Assembly: GCF_003570905.1 (NCBI RefSeq)
Contig: NZ_QXJM01000023.1
Coordinates: 124,001 to 188,000 of the forward strand
Source of the DNA: Cohnella faecalis
Lineage (GTDB): Bacteria; Bacillota; Bacilli; Paenibacillales; Paenibacillaceae
DNA length: 64,000 nt
Direction of reading: 5' to 3'
Part shown: piece after piece, positions 1 through 8,986 of the stretch
Layout of the letters: the number at the start of each line of letters is the position of its first letter
Position numbering within the stretch: position 1 is the first letter of the stretch
Program-made: the position numbers and the translations under genes
Notes under the pieces: generated by a model
The model's database searches: none
Seen by the model: only the letters and a program-made list of their open reading frames with translations
What the model was told of the DNA's origin: nothing

Positions 1-787
1 GGTAGACCGGGGAACCTTCGGCGCCGTTCTTGCGCGCGATCATGCGAGGCACGAACGAGATCCCCATTCCCGCGCCGACAAGCGCCTGCACCGTTTCGAT
101 ATTCGTGCTCTCGAATACGGTTCGCGGCTCAAACCCGGCTTGCCGGCAGATGTTGTAGGCGATGTAACGAAAGCCCTGTCCTCGTTTGAGCAGCACGAAC
201 GGTTCGCTGCGCAGATCGGAGACGGCGACGGCGGAGGGAGAGCCTTCGGCATGTCGCCGCGCTAGTGGGTGATCGGGCGGCACGGCGAGGCAAATTTCTT
301 CGTCCAGAATAGGCTCGTAGGCGAGCGCGGGTTCCTCAAGAGGCAAGGAGAGAAGGCTGACGTCGGTGCCGCCGCTGGCCGTCAATTGTTCAAGCTTCTT
401 GGTCGATTCCTCGATCAGGGCGACTTCGATTTCCGGATAGGCCGCGCGAAAAGCGGGCAAAACGTGCGGGAGCACCTGTGCACCCGTCGTAGGCAAGCTC
501 CCGACGACGAGGCGTCCTTTGCGCAAATCGGCAATATCCTCCATCTCGCGCCGCAATTGCTCGGTCATATCGACGATTTGCTGCGCTTTGTCCACGAAGA
601 CGGAGCCGGCATAGGTCATCTCGACGGAATTGGTGCTTCTTTTGAAGAGCAGGACACCCAGTTCCTTCTCTAGCTTTGAGAGCTGTTGGCTAAGAGAGGG
701 CTGAGCGATATGAAGCTTCTCCGCCGCGCGGGAGAAGTTGCGTTCGGCGGCGATCTGGATGGCGTATAGCAGTTGACGGAATTCCAC
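1..787 (-). CDS. LysR-family transcriptional regulator (3' end off window)
   Basis: The minus-strand frame is open from a GTG start at 787 to the window edge, so the C-terminus is missing. The start has a GAAGGAG ribosome binding site about 8 bases upstream. The N-terminus reads as a LysR winged helix-turn-helix (EFRQLLYAIQIAAERNFSRA, then AAEKLHIAQPSLSQQ), followed by the linker helix and a periplasmic-binding-like effector domain (LRKGRLVVGSLPTTGAQVLP). It is divergent from leuC, and the shared intergenic region carries two T-N11-A boxes. By family habit it would control leuCD and/or itself with a small-molecule co-inducer; the effector is unknown. No closer subfamily can be named. Confidence 0.9.
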   Translation of the reverse strand, partial: MEFRQLLYAIQIAAERNFSRAAEKLHIAQPSLSQQLSKLEKELGVLLFKRSTNSVEMTYAGSVFVDKAQQIVDMTEQLRREMEDIADLRKGRLVVGSLPTTGAQVLPHVLPAFRAAYPEIEVALIEESTKKLEQLTASGGTDVSLLSLPLEEPALAYEPILDEEICLAVPPDHPLARRHAEGSPSAVAVSDLRSEPFVLLKRGQGFRYIAYNICRQAGFEPRTVFESTNIETVQALVGAGMGISFVPRMIARKNGAEGSPVY

Positions 788-829
788 GGAGATCGGCTCC
801 TTCGATTTCGATGATTATTCGTTATGGCA

Positions 830-879
830 TATTATAGCTTGGAACTATTAACCTTATAGATATTATATCTTGGAACAAT
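830..879. promoter_or_regulatory. Two LysR-type boxes between the LysR gene and leuC
   Basis: A 16-base element, TATTATAGCTTGGAAC at 830-845, recurs as TATTATATCTTGGAAC at 861-876, offset 31 bases (about three helical turns). Each carries a LysR-type T-N11-A core: T835 to A847 inside ATAG-N7-CTAT, and T866 to A878. Direct repetition on one helix face between divergent regulator and target is the classic arrangement for a LysR tetramer. The element is seen; occupancy is inferred. Confidence 0.65.
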
Positions 880-939
880 GAAAGATGAAATGGTATGATG
901 GGTTCATTAGAAAGCAGTTATTCATGGGGTGAATATGAC

Positions 940-2361
940 ATGAGCAAAAAGACAATGTTCGAGAAAATTTGGGACAATCACGTCATCGTGTCGGAAGAGG
1001 GCAAGCCGAGCATTCTGTACATCGACCTGCATCTCGTCCACGAGGTAACGTCCCCGCAAGCGTTCGAAGGGCTGCGCATGACCGGCCGCAAAGTACGTCG
1101 TCCGGATCTGACGTTCGCAACGATGGACCATAACGTTCCGACCAAAGACCGCTTCAACATCGCGGACCCGATTTCCAAGCAGCAAGTCGACACGCTGACG
1201 AGCAACTGCCGCGAATTCGGCGTCACGTTGTACGATCTGGACTCGCTCGATCAAGGCGTCGTCCACGTTATGGGACCTGAGCTGGGCTTGACTCACCCGG
1301 GCAAAACGATCGTCTGCGGCGACAGCCACACGTCCACCCACGGCGCTTTCGGCGCTCTCGCTTTCGGGATCGGTACGTCCGAGGTTGAGCACGTTATGGC
1401 TACCCAATGCTTGCAGCAAGCGAAGCCTAAGACGATGGAAGTCCGTTTCAACGGCAAGCGCAAGCCGGGCATTACGGCGAAGGATCTGATTCTCGGTCTG
1501 ATCGCCAAATACGGCACCGATTTCGCAACCGGCTACGTTATCGAGTATACGGGCGAAGCGATCCGCGGTCTGTCCATGGAAGAGCGCATGACCGTCTGCA
1601 ACATGTCGATCGAGGGCGGAGCCCGCGCAGGTCTGATCGCACCGGACCAAACGACATTCGACTACTTGAAGGGCCGCGAGCACGCGCCGCAAGGCGAAGC
1701 GTTCGAAGCAGCCGTCAAGCGTTGGGAAGCTCTCGGCACCGACGAAGGCGCCACGTACGACACGACGGTCGACTTCGACGTCGATTCCCTCGTTCCGCAA
1801 GTAACGTGGGGCACGAGCCCGGGAATGGGCACCGACATAACGTCCAAAGTGCCGGTTCCTGCCGAGCTGCCGACCGAGAACGAACGCAAAGCCGCCGAGA
1901 AGGCGCTTGAATACATGGATTTGCAGCCGGGCACACCGATGCAGGAAATTCCGATCGACTACGTGTTTATCGGCTCCTGCACGAACGGCCGGATCGAGGA
2001 TTTGCGCGCGGCGGCAGCCGTGGCGCGCGGCTATCAAGTAAGCTCCAACGTGACGGCGATTGTCGTTCCGGGCTCCGGACGCGTCAAGATCCAGGCGGAG
2101 AAGGAAGGGCTCGACCAAATCTTCACCGCTGCCGGCTTCGAATGGCGCGACGCGGGCTGCAGCATGTGCCTCGCGATGAATCCGGACTATTTGCTGCCGG
2201 GTCAGCGCTGCGCTTCGACGTCGAACCGCAACTTCGAGGGTCGTCAAGGCCGCGGCGGCCGCACGCACCTCGTATCGCCGGAAATGGCCGCAGCAGCAGC
2301 CGTTAAAGGCAAGTTCACCGACGTTCGCAACTGGGAATTCAAGTCCGAAGTGACGGCATAA
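940..2361 (+). CDS. leuC: 3-isopropylmalate dehydratase large subunit
   Basis: Large subunit of isopropylmalate isomerase, which interconverts 2- and 3-isopropylmalate in leucine biosynthesis; cytoplasmic, with a [4Fe-4S] cluster. The 473-residue length fits LeuC. Cluster ligands are visible as C347 in GSCTNGR and C407/C410 in CSMC, and the substrate loop HTSTHGAFG is present. The frame is open from an ATG at 895, but the ATG at 940 starts the family-typical [11 protein letters not shown] and has GGGGTG just upstream. leuD follows 17 bases downstream. leuA and leuB are not in the window. Probably controlled by the divergent LysR protein. Confidence 0.97.
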   Translation: MSKKTMFEKIWDNHVIVSEEGKPSILYIDLHLVHEVTSPQAFEGLRMTGRKVRRPDLTFATMDHNVPTKDRFNIADPISKQQVDTLTSNCREFGVTLYDLDSLDQGVVHVMGPELGLTHPGKTIVCGDSHTSTHGAFGALAFGIGTSEVEHVMATQCLQQAKPKTMEVRFNGKRKPGITAKDLILGLIAKYGTDFATGYVIEYTGEAIRGLSMEERMTVCNMSIEGGARAGLIAPDQTTFDYLKGREHAPQGEAFEAAVKRWEALGTDEGATYDTTVDFDVDSLVPQVTWGTSPGMGTDITSKVPVPAELPTENERKAAEKALEYMDLQPGTPMQEIPIDYVFIGSCTNGRIEDLRAAAAVARGYQVSSNVTAIVVPGSGRVKIQAEKEGLDQIFTAAGFEWRDAGCSMCLAMNPDYLLPGQRCASTSNRNFEGRQGRGGRTHLVSPEMAAAAAVKGKFTDVRNWEFKSEVTA

Positions 2362-2378
2362 CAAAGGAGACGACCATC

Positions 2379-2978
2379 ATGCAACCATTTACGAAACTGA
2401 CGGGTCTCGTCACTCCGGTCGACCGGGTGAACGTCGATACCGACGCTATTATTCCTAAGCAATTTTTGAAACGGATCGAGCGGAGCGGCTTCGGCCAGTT
2501 TCTGTTCTTCGAATGGCGCTGGGACGAGAAGGGGAACGTCATTCCCGAATTCAGCCTGAACCAGCCGCGTTACCAAGGCTCTTCCGTTCTCATTTCCCGC
2601 GCCAACTTCGGCTGCGGCTCCTCCCGCGAGCATGCGCCATGGGCGATATTGGACTACGGCTTCCGCTGCGTCATCGCGCCGTCGTTCGCCGATATTTTCT
2701 ACAACAACTGCTTCAAAAACGGAATTTTGCCGATCAAGCTGAGCGAAGAGCAGGTCGAAGAGCTGTTCCAACGGACGAACGCGAACGAAGGCTACGAGCT
2801 TAACGTCGATCTTGAGAGCAAAGTTTTGTCCGACGGCAAAGGCTTGACGATCGCATTCGAGCTGGACGAGCACCGTCGTCAATTTTTGCTTCAAGGGCTG
2901 GACGATATCGGTCTTACTCTTAAGCACGAAGCGGCGATTTCCGAATATGAAGCGAAGCGGGCGGCAGCCGGCGTATAA
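2379..2978 (+). CDS. leuD: 3-isopropylmalate dehydratase small subunit
   Basis: Small subunit partner of LeuC; it forms the swivelling domain that completes the active site. The 199-residue length is normal. The signature [13 protein letters not shown] is present, and the start [20 protein letters not shown] is typical, preceded by AAAGGAG. It lies in one transcription unit with leuC and is followed by a strong terminator at 3010-3060, so leuCD appears to be a bicistronic unit separate from the rest of the leucine genes. Confidence 0.97.
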   Translation: MQPFTKLTGLVTPVDRVNVDTDAIIPKQFLKRIERSGFGQFLFFEWRWDEKGNVIPEFSLNQPRYQGSSVLISRANFGCGSSREHAPWAILDYGFRCVIAPSFADIFYNNCFKNGILPIKLSEEQVEELFQRTNANEGYELNVDLESKVLSDGKGLTIAFELDEHRRQFLLQGLDDIGLTLKHEAAISEYEAKRAAAGV

Positions 2979-3009
2979 CGGTTAGATTGCAAGCTATTCG
3001 ACAAATTTG

Positions 3010-3060
3010 AAGGCTTTTAGACTCCGAAACGGGAACTTTCGGGTCTAAGAGCCTTTTTTC
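3010..3060 (+). terminator. Intrinsic terminator after leuD
   Basis: A long hairpin (AGGCTTTTAGACTCCGAAA pairing with TTTCGGGTCTAAGAGCC) is followed by a T tract. It separates leuCD from the amidase gene. Confidence 0.9.
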
Positions 3061-3172
3061 CTTTTTATTCGCAACTTTTTCCTGAAACTTACGTCTAAAA
3101 TGTCGTGGACAAGCCGGATTCGCAAGCGCGGACCGGTGCGGTCGCAACTTATTTTTCGCATCGAGGTGAAGC

Positions 3173-4696
3173 ATGAAGAAGTGGTCTTTCTTGTTGTTCG
3201 TCGTCGCATTCGCACTGTTCCTGAACGCGGGCGTTATTCATGCCGCCGTTAAAGCGCCGGTCGAGCCTCCCGCTCCGCCTACGCTTGTTCTGGACGGCAC
3301 CGTTCTGAAGCCCGTTACCGCTCCGATCATCCTGAACGATTACACGATGGTTCCCGTACGCACGGTAGCGGATAATTTGGGGTACTTAATCGATTACGAC
3401 AACAAGAAAAAACAAGTGACGGTAACGAAGGACAGCACCAAAATTCTTATGACGATCGACGATAAGACGGCGTTCGTGAACGGCGCGAAGCTGACGCTTC
3501 AACAAGCGCCGACGATCAGATCCTCTTATACGCTCGTTCCGCTGCGGTTCATCGAATCGTTCGGCGTACAAGTATATTGGGACAGTCCGACGAGATCGGT
3601 ATTCATGTTCAGCGGCAAAAGCAACGGCAACGGAAATTCCGGATCGGGAGACGGCGGCCTGATCGGCGTAGTCGACCCGGACGAAGACGGATCTTCCGGC
3701 GGCGTCGTCGACGGAGGCAACCCTTCGGATGGCGGCGAAAGCGGCAATCCTTCGGATGGAGGCAATCCGCCGGACGGCAACGGAACGGTTACGACGCCTG
3801 ATCTTAAAGGGCAAATTCACGAGATTCGCTACGATGCGGACACGATTACGGTCAAATACGACGGCTCGCTTACGCCTGTTACGTCCGTATTGAAAAGTCC
3901 GGACCGAATCGTCATCGATTTGCCAAGCTCCGAGTTCGCGGCGGATTTCGTTCCCGCGCTTCCCGTAACGGCGTCCGCATCCAAATCGGGAGAGCTTGCG
4001 GTAACCGGACACGAGGCGCTGCAAAAAATCCGCTACGCCATCAACACGGTTAATCCGCTGACGATGCGCATCGTGCTCGATTTGAACCAGCAATGGAACT
4101 TTAGCGTGACGGACGATGCTGCGGCCCATGAATTGAAGATCGCGCTGAAGAAGCCTGATCCTCAGGTGTACACGGTCGTTCTGGACGCGGGTCACGGAGG
4201 CTCGGATCCGGGCGCGAAGAGCATTACCGGCAAATGGGAGAAGCAGTTCAATCTGTCCGTCGTATTGAAGGTGCAGGCGCTGCTCGCGAAGGAATCGCGG
4301 ATCAATCTCGTGCTTACCCGCCAGGGAGATACATATCCGTCGTTGGACGATAGGGTCAATCTAGCGAACAGCCTGAAGGCGAACTTATTTTTATCCGTTC
4401 ATGCCAATAGCTACAAGCCGGAAATCAACGGTACGGAGACGTATTACAACCGCGCCGACAGCCTCGAATTCGCCAAACTGCTTCATAAGAACGCCGTCGC
4501 GGCGGCCGGGCTGAAAGATAACGGCGTTCGAACGGCCGGCTACAAAGTAATCAAGTATACGACGATGCCCGCGGTTCTGCTCGAAGTCGGCTACCTCTCG
4601 AACAAGAACGACGAGAAGCAGCTGTACGACGATGCATTCCAGAATCGCGTCGCCCAAGCGATAGCCGCATCGATCAAGCAATATTTCGGTTTATAG
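3173..4696 (+). CDS. Secreted N-acetylmuramoyl-L-alanine amidase with stalk and AMIN domains
   Basis: Exported peptidoglycan hydrolase of 507 residues. In order: Sec signal peptide (about 1-24); copper-amine-oxidase N-terminal 'stalk' domain (about 35-145, repeated VPVR/VPLR strands); Gly/Ser/Asp-rich low-complexity linker (about 150-205); AMIN targeting domain (about 215-325); Amidase_3 catalytic domain (about 335-507). Zinc ligands and catalytic residues are visible: the His of DAGHGG, the Glu of GKWEKQFN, the His of SVHAN and the Glu of LLEVGYLSN. The start has a GAGGTG site. This order matches CwlC/LytC-type cell wall enzymes of Paenibacillus. Whether it acts in growth or sporulation cannot be told. 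Confidence 0.95.
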   Translation: MKKWSFLLFVVAFALFLNAGVIHAAVKAPVEPPAPPTLVLDGTVLKPVTAPIILNDYTMVPVRTVADNLGYLIDYDNKKKQVTVTKDSTKILMTIDDKTAFVNGAKLTLQQAPTIRSSYTLVPLRFIESFGVQVYWDSPTRSVFMFSGKSNGNGNSGSGDGGLIGVVDPDEDGSSGGVVDGGNPSDGGESGNPSDGGNPPDGNGTVTTPDLKGQIHEIRYDADTITVKYDGSLTPVTSVLKSPDRIVIDLPSSEFAADFVPALPVTASASKSGELAVTGHEALQKIRYAINTVNPLTMRIVLDLNQQWNFSVTDDAAAHELKIALKKPDPQVYTVVLDAGHGGSDPGAKSITGKWEKQFNLSVVLKVQALLAKESRINLVLTRQGDTYPSLDDRVNLANSLKANLFLSVHANSYKPEINGTETYYNRADSLEFAKLLHKNAVAAAGLKDNGVRTAGYKVIKYTTMPAVLLEVGYLSNKNDEKQLYDDAFQNRVAQAIAASIKQYFGL

Positions 4697-4712
4697 GATT
4701 GGACTTGCGCAT

Positions 4713-4750
4713 CCGGCCTTTCGAGCTTCATTCGAAGGCCGGCTTGCTCT
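4713..4750 (+). terminator. Probable terminator after the amidase gene
   Basis: A perfect GC-rich stem, CCGGCCTTTCGA with TCGAAGGCCGG, is followed by a weak T-rich run. It may be leaky, allowing read-through into the SLH gene. Confidence 0.65.
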
Positions 4751-4777
4751 TATTCGGAGAGAGGAGACTGGTAGGCA

Positions 4778-7483
4778 ATGAATAAGGAAACGTCACGATT
4801 GAAGCAAGGCATGATCGGTCTTACGGCCGCTGCGCTTATTACGACGGGTGTTCTCGGCACGGGAGCTTCCTCCTTTGCGGCATCGAATCCGTTCAGCGAC
4901 GTAGCAGCCGGACATTGGGCGGAGAAGCACATTACGAAGCTGGCGCTGCAAGGTATCGTCCTTGGGAGCAACGGCAAGTTCCGACCAAGCGACAAAGTAA
5001 CCCGCCAGGAAGCGATTATTATCGCGTTGAAGTTCATGGGACTGGCCGATCAGGTAGACGACAGCGGCGTCTTGGCGTTTCCAAGCAGTCTCGTCATCAA
5101 GGACGATTACAAGAAATTTTTGAAGGCGGCTTTCCTGAACAAGCTTCTTATTCCCGAAGAGGAAATCGCTTTGGCTGAATCGGAAAAAGGCAAGAAATGG
5201 GGATACGAGCCGGCTTCCCGCGAATGGTTGACCCGCTTGCTCGTGAGAGCTATAGGCAAGCAAGAAGAGGCGGCTTCCAATACGGGCAGCACAGCCTTTG
5301 CAGACGATTCCTCGATTGACGACGCGCTTCGCGGCTATGTCAAAGTGGCTGTGTCCGAAGGGCTGGTCAGCGGGATGACGGCGACGACGTTCGAGCCGAA
5401 AACCGCGGTTAATCGCGCCATGATCGCAAGGCTGTTCAGCTTGGCCGAAGCGAAAACGAAGGTTGCGTATTCCGGTCAAGCGTCGGGAACGATTATCGAT
5501 GTGTCGGATACGAGCATCACGGTGCTTCACGATGACGGCACGATCAATGAGCGCGTATTGACGCCGGACACGGTTTTTTATCGCTTCGATTCCGATAAGC
5601 CGATAACGATAGCCGATTTGAAGCTGTTCGGAAAAGCGAGCTTGATCAGTGACGGCGACGGAGCGATCGGTTATGTGGAGCAAACGGACGATACGCCGCA
5701 GGTTAAGTCGTACGACGGAACGCTGACTTTGAAAAATACGACAACCGGGAAGCTTACTCTTCTCATTGGCGAAGAATATAAGCCTTTTACCTACGATCTT
5801 TTGCATCCTCCTGTCATTAAGGATTTCACCGGCAAGACGATTTCGGCGGCCGATCTTCCGGTCAATGTGGACGTTTCGGTTCAAGTGGATACGATTCGCG
5901 CGGAAGGGAAAGTTTTGACGGTAACCGTCAAACAAGCCGTCGAGAACAAATCCGGCAGCGGAACGGTTGTCGCATGGGATCCTGCGGCGCTGTCGCTGGA
6001 AGTGAAGGACGCCGTATCCGGCGTAACGGAGAAGCTGAAAGTTTCCACGCAAGCGACGTACGTCAGAGGCGACGTGCCGGTCAAAGCCGACAATTTGAAG
6101 GTCGGCGACGCCATCTCCTACGACGTGAAGCTTGGCGCAGTCTCAAGCGTCCAAATCGCCCAAGCTGCGGTTACGTCCGTAACGGGCAAATTCGTATCGC
6201 TCAACAAGTCGGAGAAGATCATTACGTATAACGACGGCAAAGGGCTCGCTTCCAAGTACGTGATTGACTACCCTTCGGTCAAAATCGACGGAATGACAGA
6301 CGCAACGGTGGAAGATTTGCAAAAAGACGATCAAGTGACGCTGTCGTTGAACGACGCCGACAAGGTGACGCAAATCGCTGTGAACGATCGGTCGGTTATC
6401 GTCACTTCCGCTACGGTCGCCGGTTATATCGCCGATACGAGAACGCTGTCGCTCATCGATGCCGCAGGCAAAACGCGCAATCTCATATTGCCGAGCAACG
6501 TCCGTTACGATATGAACGGGACGAGCTTGACGGAAGCAAGTGCGCTGGCGCTAGTCGGCGTCAAAGGCAAAAAAATCGTAGTCGCCTACAGCGGCGAAAA
6601 TGTCGTCTATGTGTCGATCGTCGCCAAATACAACGGAACGGTCGTCGAGAACAATACTTCTTCCCGCACTCTTAAAATCAGTCTGACTGGAACGACGAAT
6701 CAAACGGTCACCGTTCCTTACAGCTACCCGGCTGTCGAATGGTTCGGCACGAACGCCAAAACGTACGCAGACGTTAAAGTCGGCGACGTGGTGTCGGTTC
6801 TGCTGAACGGCAACCAGGATCAGGCTTCTATCATTCAAATGCAAAAGACGGTTCAGTTGGAGATCGTCTCGGTAGACGCTATTAATAACAAAATCCGGAC
6901 GAAACGCGCGGACGGCGTTCTCGACGATTGGTACATTGCTACGTCCATCGGCTTGCAGGACGAGAGCGGTAACGCCGCCTCGCTTGGCGCCTTTACGGCG
7001 GGAGCCGTCGCGAACGTTACGTTCGTCGGCAATACGCCGGTCAAATTCAAGCAGGTAAGCGTCCAATACGGCACCATCAAATCGGTTAATACAGCCGCTT
7101 CGACGGTCGAGCTGACGCTTCCGAACGGGTCGACGGTTACGAAATCGGTCGGCGCTTCGCCGCTGATTACAATTAACGGCGCCACCTCCTCGACGCTAAG
7201 CAGCGTCCAGGCGAACGACCGGGTCGAAATTCGCAAGGACGAGAGCGAGCGTACCGTCATTCAAGTCGTTCCGGCTCTATCCAAGGTAGTGTGGACCGTC
7301 GAGCTCTCCACGCGCACGCTGAACGTCAAACGTGCCAATTTGACCGAGAACTACTCGTTCCCGGTTCCGGCGCAAGCCTACATTCATCAAGGCGCCACGA
7401 CGCTGACATTGAGCGATTTGAAGCCGGACGACACGATCAAGCTGTACATCCTCCGCGGCGTTGTCGTCGAAGTGTCCAAATAG
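4778..7483 (+). CDS. Secreted SLH-domain cell-surface protein
   Basis: A 901-residue exported protein with a signal peptide (about 1-34, ending ASSFAA). SLH-type repeats follow at about 35-85 (NPFSDVAAGHWAEKHITKLA), a weaker one near 125-160, and one near 170-225 (VNRAMIARLF). SLH modules anchor proteins to pyruvylated secondary wall polymer. The remaining 670 residues are a string of beta-rich segments with recurring patterns (VKVGDVVSV, LKVGDAISY, VTSVTGKFVSL) and no recognised enzyme motif. Probably an S-layer-like or structural surface protein. It follows the amidase, fitting a cell-envelope neighbourhood. Confidence 0.88.
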   Translation: MNKETSRLKQGMIGLTAAALITTGVLGTGASSFAASNPFSDVAAGHWAEKHITKLALQGIVLGSNGKFRPSDKVTRQEAIIIALKFMGLADQVDDSGVLAFPSSLVIKDDYKKFLKAAFLNKLLIPEEEIALAESEKGKKWGYEPASREWLTRLLVRAIGKQEEAASNTGSTAFADDSSIDDALRGYVKVAVSEGLVSGMTATTFEPKTAVNRAMIARLFSLAEAKTKVAYSGQASGTIIDVSDTSITVLHDDGTINERVLTPDTVFYRFDSDKPITIADLKLFGKASLISDGDGAIGYVEQTDDTPQVKSYDGTLTLKNTTTGKLTLLIGEEYKPFTYDLLHPPVIKDFTGKTISAADLPVNVDVSVQVDTIRAEGKVLTVTVKQAVENKSGSGTVVAWDPAALSLEVKDAVSGVTEKLKVSTQATYVRGDVPVKADNLKVGDAISYDVKLGAVSSVQIAQAAVTSVTGKFVSLNKSEKIITYNDGKGLASKYVIDYPSVKIDGMTDATVEDLQKDDQVTLSLNDADKVTQIAVNDRSVIVTSATVAGYIADTRTLSLIDAAGKTRNLILPSNVRYDMNGTSLTEASALALVGVKGKKIVVAYSGENVVYVSIVAKYNGTVVENNTSSRTLKISLTGTTNQTVTVPYSYPAVEWFGTNAKTYADVKVGDVVSVLLNGNQDQASIIQMQKTVQLEIVSVDAINNKIRTKRADGVLDDWYIATSIGLQDESGNAASLGAFTAGAVANVTFVGNTPVKFKQVSVQYGTIKSVNTAASTVELTLPNGSTVTKSVGASPLITINGATSSTLSSVQANDRVEIRKDESERTVIQVVPALSKVVWTVELSTRTLNVKRANLTENYSFPVPAQAYIHQGATTLTLSDLKPDDTIKLYILRGVVVEVSK

Positions 7484-7495
7484 GATTCGTCTTAA

Positions 7496-7524
7496 TGGGG
7501 GTCGCCTTCGGGCGGCCTCTTTAT
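7496..7524 (+). terminator. Terminator after the SLH gene
   Basis: GGTCGCC-TTCG-GGCGGCC hairpin followed by TCTTT. The 51-bp array begins about 20 bases downstream. Confidence 0.75.
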
Positions 7525-7543
7525 GTTGCGCGGCGCGGTTGGT

Positions 7544-8104
7544 CGGAACACGCTCGCATGGCACGAATAGCCCTACGCAGAAAGGCTAAATGGTTGGAAC
7601 ACGCTCACATGGTACGAATAGCCCTACGCACAAAGGCTAATTGGTCGGAACACGCTCAGGTGGTACGAATAGCCCTGCACAGAAAGGCTAATTGGTCGGA
7701 ACACGCTCGCTTGGCACGAATAGCCCTACGCACAAAGGCTAATTGGTTCGAACACGCTCGCATGGCACGAATAGCCCTACGCAGAAAGGCTAAATGGTCG
7801 GAACACGCTCGCATGGCACGAATAGCCCTACGCAGAAAGGCTAATTGGTCGGAACTCGCTCGCATGGCACGAATAGCCCTACGCAGAAAGGCTAAATGGT
7901 TGGAACACGCTCACATGGTACGAATAGCCCTACGCAGAAAGGCTAATTGGTTCGAACACGCTCAGGTGGTACGAATAGCCCTGCGCAGAAAGGCTAATTG
8001 GTTCGAACACGCTCGCATGGCACGAATAGCCCTACGTAGAATGGCTAATTGGTCGGAACACACTCACATGGTACGAATAGCCCTGCACAGAAAGGCTAAT
8101 TGGT
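7544..8104. repeat. Tandem array of eleven 51-bp repeats (array 1)
   Basis: Eleven consecutive 51-base units start at 7544, 7595, 7646 and so on to 8054. Each contains GGAACACGCTC, then GGYACGAATAGCCCT, then a short inverted element (TAGCC near one end, GGCTA near the other). Units differ at scattered positions (GCATGGCA versus ACATGGTA or AGGTGGTA). Because 51 is divisible by three, long frames stay open on both strands, but none has its own start signal and one begins inside the SLH gene, so I treat the array as non-coding. It sits between the SLH terminator and nth. Confidence 0.95.
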
Positions 8105-8242
8105 CTTGGTCTTATTTGCCTCCGAATGGTTTCGGAGTTGCCCATTTGCGGTTGGGGCCGATTGCCGGAGGATGACCTATTGCCGAAAGACAGGCAATTC
8201 CGGTACACTTGGAATGACTTTTACGTTGTGGGGAGTATGCTT

Positions 8243-8986
8243 ATGAACGCCAAAACGATGCGTCACACGCTCGATATTATTGCCGAAATGTTTCCCGACG
8301 CGCATTGCGAGCTGAATCATCGCAATCCGTTCGAGCTGACCATAGCGGTATTGTTAAGCGCGCAATGCACGGATGTGTTAGTGAACAAGGTAACGGCGGA
8401 CTTATTCGAAAAATATCGAAGTCCGGAAGATTACTTGCGCGTTCCGCTCGAAGAGCTGGAGAACGATATTCGCCGAATCGGTTTGTTCCGGAATAAAGCC
8501 GCGAACATCCAGAAGCTTTGCCGGATATTGATAGAAAAGTACGACGGAGAAGTGCCGCGCGAGCACGAAGCGCTGACCGGTCTGCCCGGAGTCGGACGCA
8601 AGACGGCGAATGTCGTCGTCTCCAATGCGTTCGGAGTGCCTGCGATCGCCGTCGATACGCACGTGGAGCGGGTGTCGAAGAGGCTCGGGGCCGCGAAGCC
8701 GGACGATTCCGTCCTTGAGGTGGAGAAGAAGCTGATGAAGCTCGTTCCCCGCGAGGAGTGGACGCTTACTCATCACCGCCTTATTTTTTTCGGGCGATAT
8801 CATTGCAAGGCGCAAAATCCCCAATGCGAGGTATGTCCGTTAATGGAGCATTGCAAAGAGGGAAAGGCACGCATGAAGGCGGCGCTTCGCGCGCCGACCC
8901 AGCCGAAATCGAGGTCGTCTTCGGCAACGAAGAAGGCTGCGGTCAATGCGGATAATAAAAAGAACAAAAGGAGCGTTTCGTCTTGA
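8243..8986 (+). CDS. nth: Endonuclease III
   Basis: Bifunctional DNA glycosylase/AP lyase of base-excision repair for oxidised pyrimidines. It has 247 residues. The helix-hairpin-helix LPGVGRKTANVVV includes the catalytic Lys, the catalytic Asp lies in AVDTHVER, and the C-terminal [4Fe-4S] loop matches C-X6-C-X2-C-X5-C (CKAQNPQCEVCPLMEHC). I chose the ATG at 8243 because GGGGAG lies about 7 bases upstream; a further in-frame extension to 8126 enters non-coding DNA. A basic, Ser/Lys-rich tail follows the Fe-S loop. The stop codon overlaps the start of the dynamin gene. Confidence 0.96.
   Translation: MNAKTMRHTLDIIAEMFPDAHCELNHRNPFELTIAVLLSAQCTDVLVNKVTADLFEKYRSPEDYLRVPLEELENDIRRIGLFRNKAANIQKLCRILIEKYDGEVPREHEALTGLPGVGRKTANVVVSNAFGVPAIAVDTHVERVSKRLGAAKPDDSVLEVEKKLMKLVPREEWTLTHHRLIFFGRYHCKAQNPQCEVCPLMEHCKEGKARMKAALRAPTQPKSRSSSATKKAAVNADNKKNKRSVSS

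Noticed and set aside
922-2364. 480-residue antisense frame opposite leuC
   Set aside because: It mirrors codon bias of leuC, has no ribosome binding site and resembles no family.
7291-8175. Long open frame through array 1 (Arg/Lys/His-rich 17-residue repeats)
   Set aside because: It begins inside the SLH gene in another frame, has no ribosome binding site, and stays open only because the repeat is 51 bases long; the opposite strand is equally open.
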